Assembly: GCF_964355755.1 (NCBI RefSeq)
Contig: NC_092673.1
Coordinates: 10,791,001-10,855,000 of the forward strand
Length of the DNA stretch: 64,000 nucleotides
Reading direction: 5' to 3'
From: Antedon mediterranea
Taxonomy: Eukaryota; Echinodermata; Crinoidea; Comatulida; Antedonidae
Below the pieces are notes generated by a model. It was not told where the DNA came from, did not search any database, and was given only the letters and a program-made list of their open reading frames with translations. Made by a program: the position numbers and the translations under genes. Of the stretch, positions 60,981 to 64,000 are shown piece after piece. Each line of letters begins with the position of its first letter. The stretch's first letter is position 1.

Positions 60981-61052
60981 GGCCAGTTAGCTCAGACGAC
61001 TGAGCGTCGTGTTGACAACACGTATGTCGTGGGTTCGATTCCCACGCTGGTT
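60981..61052 (+). tRNA. tRNA-like fold, anticodon loop TTGACAA (GAC, Val-like), right
   Basis: The mirrored copy of 16052-16123. Arms: acceptor GGCCAGT/GCTGGTT (two or three wobble pairs), D-arm GCTC/GAGC, anticodon arm TCGTG TTGACAA CACGT (four good pairs), and T-arm GTGGG TTCGATT CCCAC. It is better paired in the anticodon stem than the left copy. It is likely the head of a SINE-like sequence running to ~61200. Confidence 0.5.
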
Positions 61053-61200
61053 GGTGAAATAGAGTTAAAGGTATGCGACCAACTGTGTTTGGGGTTCACA
61101 GAATTTACGTCCCCCTTTCCACCACACATCTTGAGAAGGCACTAGCAATGCATCTGGTGATGATGTGGTCGCAGGGAGAGCACATTTTAAAAATGTTTTT
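60981..61200 (+). mobile_element. tRNA-derived SINE-like sequence, right arm
   Basis: tRNA-like head followed by body motifs GAAATAGAGTTAAAGGTATG, CTGTGTTTGGGGTTCACAG and GAAGGCACTAGCAATGCATC, ending near GGTCGCAGGGAGAGCAC. It points away from the adjacent tRNA-like array units, just as in the left arm. Confidence 0.5.
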
Positions 61201-61515
61201 GGCTTTCGCTGCATGTATTTGATCTCGTAAATTTTATGTTTAGCGCCCTCAATTTAATGTAAAAAGAAATTAATTTATCTTCGTTACGTACCTAATCACT
61301 TTTTCAGGGGACAATATATCTTTAAGATAATAATAGTCATTGCAGAAATAATAATTATTTGAAAAATAAAATTTAAAGAACTGACTACAAAAGATTGCTC
61401 ACGTTAGTTTTATTATAACAGTCATTCACCCTGCGAAACCTAATAACCTTTAACCTACAGTAGTAAGTAGGCCAGGTAGCCTACGTTGGCTAGGTTCAGG
61501 ACTGATTGCCCATAA

Positions 61516-61586
61516 AACATTCGATGTATAAATATCAACACCCCAGACAGTGTAATAATAACCTTTCCAGACCGAAAACCATTCTG
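61516..61586 (-). repeat. 71-bp repeat, right arm, inner copy
   Basis: Reverse complement of the 71-bp repeat in the left arm, with one substitution in the ACCTTTCC region (AATAACC for AATGACC). Confidence 0.88.
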
Positions 61587-61680
61587 GTTTGACTGAGGTT
61601 CTGGGCTTCTCCAAGATTACGCAAGTTGTCTAGGACCTCTTCGGTTAATCTTCAATAATGGAGCTATTCGATTCGATTCG

Positions 61681-61751
61681 AACATTCGATGTATAAATAT
61701 CAACACCCCAGACAGTGTAATAATGACCTTTCCAGACCGATAACCATTCTG
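61681..61751 (-). repeat. 71-bp repeat, right arm, outer copy
   Basis: Second right-arm copy, directly beside the empty target site of the 2.77-kb transposon and next to GATTCGATTCGAACATTCG. Confidence 0.88.
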
Positions 61752-61916
61752 CCCGAAAGTACGATACTCTCTCGATACAATTCCATATTTTATTAGTGGA
61801 AAATGCATTTATTTAACATCAATCTTATCAAGCCACCCAAAAACTGAATACGTACATTAAAAGTACAAAGAACAATGTAAACCTATAAACAATTATTTGC
61901 AATGAGCAATGTATAA

Positions 61917-62357
61917 TCTATATATAAATTATGGTTAATTCTGACATAGGCGAGCACAATGCAAAAACTTCTCTACAAATCTCCGCCTTGGATACCTACC
62001 TTATCTATCTGAGATGTACCGCGAAACGTAGATTTGATAACATTAGTGTGCACGCCGACGCTATTGTTCCATATTTATATCTTAGGAAGATATTATAAAG
62101 AGTTTTTTAACAACATTTATGATTTCAACATTAGATTTTCCTCTCAATTTCAATTCTTCCCGGTCAAAGTAATTTCCGGGTTTAAGATAAGTTCACCTTG
62201 AGTTTCAAATATTTTCTCTCTTTTAAACACAAGGGAGCAGTTAAAATAATAGATTTGACCCTAAAGGTGACTGGAAACAGGCACTTTCCATCAATCAATA
62301 CAGTGTCCCTTTGGAAGACGAAAAATATGTCAGAATTAACCATAATTTATATATAGA
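61917..62357. repeat. 441-bp segment with perfect 32-bp inverted ends
   Basis: The 32 bases at 61917-61948 (TCTATATATAAATTATGG...) are the exact reverse complement of 62326-62357. The interior has no gene. It may be a MITE-like segment sharing its left end with the Helitron-like insertion, or an inverted duplication of that insertion's 5' terminus. Confidence 0.85.
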
Positions 62358-62770
62358 TACCGCGCGTGTGTGAAGGTACAGTAGTTAAATAATAGGAATT
62401 ATACTGCAAATTAATAAAGATCAAATTAAATATACGCCATAAAGAATCAGAATATATTGTGGGGAATAGTATTATAAAATTACATAGGGAGATTTGATGA
62501 TAAGACATTTTTCGAGTGAAATCCCGATACTTTAGCTGAGTTTTATTGAGTAAGCTTGCAGGAATAACTGTAGGCTATCTTCCTGTGTCCCATTAGGACC
62601 AAGATGTCTGCCCATGTTGTTGCAAGCCGTAATGTCTTCTTTCTTGGGCCCACTCTGTCACGGCAGTTAGTTTCAAAAGATGATTAAATAAAATAATGTA
62701 TTAATAATTATTAGGATGGTATTCATTTGAATAAACGCCTCTCAAATAAAACATCACTTTGAATAATAAA

Positions 62771-62791
62771 CCCTCCCCCCCCCCCCCCCCC
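62771..62791. repeat. Poly(C) tract
   Basis: CCCT followed by 17 C. On the minus strand this is a G-run able to form G-quadruplex structures. Length is prone to sequencing error. It lies within the Helitron-like insertion. Confidence 0.9.
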
Positions 62792-63199
62792 AACCCAACT
62801 ATCTAATAAACGTCCATCCACATATTTATAATAACACAATTATACTATTTGTAGTAGAATTCACCGCACTGTTATCTACAATTTACCAAGCATTTGTTAT
62901 TCTTTTTTAGCACTTTTCATATCTATTAGAGGATTTCATTTGATTATAAATGTTACCATATTATTAAAACTAAAAAATTTAACATATATCCCTCGAATAA
63001 GCACCTCCCTCAAATGACCTCCTCCTCCCCAAAGGGCCTACCAAACAATAAAAACTATACTTTAAAATGTTATTAATCATCTAAAACACTGTGATACAAA
63101 GTAGTTTAGTTTTACGAATGTCAAGCATTTTCAATAATGGTAACCGACAGAAAACGTATAAGGAGAACATTATCATTCCGAGAACCATCGTCTACACTT

Positions 63200-63237
63200 C
63201 CTAGAGGGGGAGCGAGCGAAGCGAGCTCACCCTCTAG
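63200..63237. terminator. Terminal hairpin of the Helitron-like element
   Basis: Eight-base stem CTAGAGGG/CCCTCTAG, an internal bulge, then GAGC/GCTC around a GAGCGAAGCGA loop. In Helitrons a 3' hairpin near the CTRR end acts as the rolling-circle transposition terminator; that role is inferred by analogy. Confidence 0.6.
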
Positions 63238-63373
63238 TAAATAAAATCAACGATGGAGAAGGTGGAAAGGTTATATACACTGCCATGGGAATGGATACTT
63301 GAGAGGCGCCATATGTCAGTTGTGTGAACACCCATATAACTATTTGGTCAAAGTTGAATTATATCTTTTGAGG

Positions 63374-63676
63374 TGTCACAAGTGACATAAGTTTTGTATT
63401 TATTGTGCAAGTCATGCTTACTTTTCCTTTTGTTTTCATTATTTGAACCTTTCTTTTGTTTTAGGAAACTATTGTTTGAAGCCAGTGGAGCAGAGTGTTA
63501 GTGTGCAGAGAAGGAGTGTGTGGAGGTTGCTAATTGGAGGAGAGGTGTAAGAGTTGAGTTGGTGTGTGAGTTGCTGATTGGTTGAGAAGGATAAGGTGGT
63601 GGTATGTGTGCAATTGAGGAAAGTTTGAGAAGGAGATGAAAATTGAGAGGAGACAGAGAAGGAGGGTTGTGTTATG
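63374..63676. other. Right flank outside the palindrome, no gene seen
   Basis: Starts with the small palindrome TGTCACAAGTGACA. A pyrimidine stretch ending TTCTTTTGTTTTAG (to ~63464) resembles a 3' splice acceptor. The GA- and GT-rich sequence after it has no long frame within the window. I do not call a gene. Confidence 0.45.
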
Positions 63677-63960
63677 TTGAAGCAGAAAGGAAGTAAAGTG
63701 GTATATATGAAGTTAATAAATTGTGGGTTGGAAAGAAGTATGGTGATATAGAGCTGAAGCGGAAACGAAATAAGGTGATCTACATGAAGTTAGTAAATTG
63801 TGAGTTGGAAATAAGTATGGTGATATAGAGCTGAAGCAGAAACGAAATAAGGTGATATACATGAAGTTAATAAATTGTGAGTTGGAAGTAATTATGGTGA
63901 TCTAGAGCTGGAGCAGAAATGAAATAAAGTGAGATACATGAAGTTAATAAATCGAATAAT
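63677..63960 (+). repeat. 77-bp tandem repeat (about 3.5 units)
   Basis: ATGAAGTTAATAAATTGTG begins at 63707, 63784, 63861 and 63938, a constant 77-bp period, with a GAGCTGAAGCAGAAACGAAA segment in each unit. A partial unit precedes the first. It is unrelated to the other arrays in the window. Confidence 0.9.
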
Positions 63961-64000
63961 AACTGTTGGAAATAGCAGAATTCATTGCTTTTAAAGAAAG

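Larger units (their letters stand above)
61917..63237 (+). mobile_element. 1.32-kb Helitron-like non-autonomous element
   Basis: Begins TCTATATATAAA and ends CCCTCTAG, inserted between A (61916) and T (63238) with no target-site duplication. The left arm keeps the exact unoccupied site across 12415/12416. A 5' TC, a 3' CTAG (CTRR), A/T target and absence of duplication are Helitron hallmarks. The 3' end has a hairpin: CTAGAGGG (63201-63208) pairs with CCCTCTAG (63230-63237), with inner GAGC/GCTC pairing. No Rep/helicase frame is present. The first 441 bp are bounded by a 32-bp inverted repeat, which is atypical and may be a duplicated, inverted 5' end. Confidence 0.75.
12280..63373. mobile_element. 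Giant multi-layer palindromic (foldback-type) repeat element
   Basis: A ~51.1-kb structure whose left and right halves carry the same modules in mirrored order. These are terminal arm, tRNA-like array, X repeat and CT/GA minisatellite, around an asymmetric core of non-coding block, palindrome array and 86-bp satellite. Three mirrored junctions match closely: array/X at ~24829 and ~45576, X/minisatellite at 25620 and ~43937, and arm/array at ~16200 and ~60904. The arms match base for base over long stretches (for example 12291-12415 against 63238-63363). After removing one later insertion from each, both arms are ~1.15 kb. No target-site duplication is evident and no transposase is encoded. 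In Drosophila FB and sea-urchin TU elements, long inverted ends are built of tandem repeats; this has that logic on a much larger scale. A local inverted duplication is the main alternative. Confidence 0.75.
60904..63373 (-). repeat. Right terminal arm of giant palindrome
   Basis: Inverse of 12280-16200. Of its 2470 bp, 1321 are the Helitron-like insertion at 61917-63237, leaving ~1.15 kb equal in length and order to the left arm. It retains the empty site (61664-61666) of the 2.77-kb transposon. The outermost homologous base is at 63373 (…CTTTTGAGG). The following TGTCACAAGTGACA is itself palindromic and is not shared with the left flank. Confidence 0.88.

Noticed and set aside
60981-61052. 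Functional tRNA-Val gene
   Set aside because: GAC is not a usual eukaryotic Val anticodon, the acceptor and anticodon stems contain wobble or mismatch, and a conserved non-tRNA body follows, which fits a SINE better.
12280-63373. Polinton/Maverick or giant-virus integration
   Set aside because: Long inverted ends suggested it, but no polymerase, integrase, ATPase, protease or capsid frame exists anywhere in the interval.

Overview
This is a eukaryotic, AT-rich, repeat-dominated window. The only recognisable protein-coding sequence is a decayed non-LTR retrotransposon. Frequent TAGGCCTA-type motifs, a CR1/Jockey-like LINE, Helitron-like and TTAA-target DNA transposons and long foldback repeats point to an invertebrate animal. 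An echinoderm or other marine deuterostome is my guess, not something the sequence proves. No bacterial, viral or host gene is visible.

Layout. (1) 1-7068: GA/CT minisatellite, about 630 bp of non-coding core, a palindrome-rich 20-bp array, an ~86-bp satellite, GA minisatellite, a 213-bp spacer and the palindrome array again in inverse orientation. This is a short or partial copy of the modules that form the centre of region 3. (2) 7069-12279: AT-rich DNA, then a LINE (~7.8-12.16 kb) with an intact ORF1 and a broken endonuclease/reverse transcriptase ORF2. (3) 12280-63373: a ~51-kb palindromic structure. Its order is terminal arm (~1.15 kb of shared sequence) / tRNA-like tandem array / 130-195-bp 'X' repeat / CT minisatellite / core + palindrome array + 86-bp satellite / GA minisatellite / X repeat / tRNA-like array / terminal arm, with the right half in inverse order and orientation. 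The mirrored module junctions are sequence-identical or nearly so. (4) 63374-64000: flank with a 77-bp tandem repeat.

The two ~1.15-kb arms differ mainly by one insertion each. The left arm carries a 2.77-kb terminal-inverted-repeat transposon with a 3-bp target duplication. The right arm carries a 1.32-kb Helitron-like element with no target duplication. Each arm preserves the other's empty site. A third passenger, a 1.62-kb TTAA-flanked element, sits in the 86-bp satellite.

The most striking feature is the pair of tRNA-like arrays: about 33 units on the left and about 60 on the right, each ~260 bp. A typical unit has a TATA-like box, an A-box-like motif, a B-box (GGTTCGAACC) and a T-run, i.e. 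the layout of a small Pol III gene. I read region 3 as a giant foldback-type composite repeat, reminiscent in architecture of Drosophila FB and sea-urchin TU elements but far larger and multi-layered. Whether it moves, is transcribed, or acts as a structural/chromatin element cannot be decided from sequence alone.
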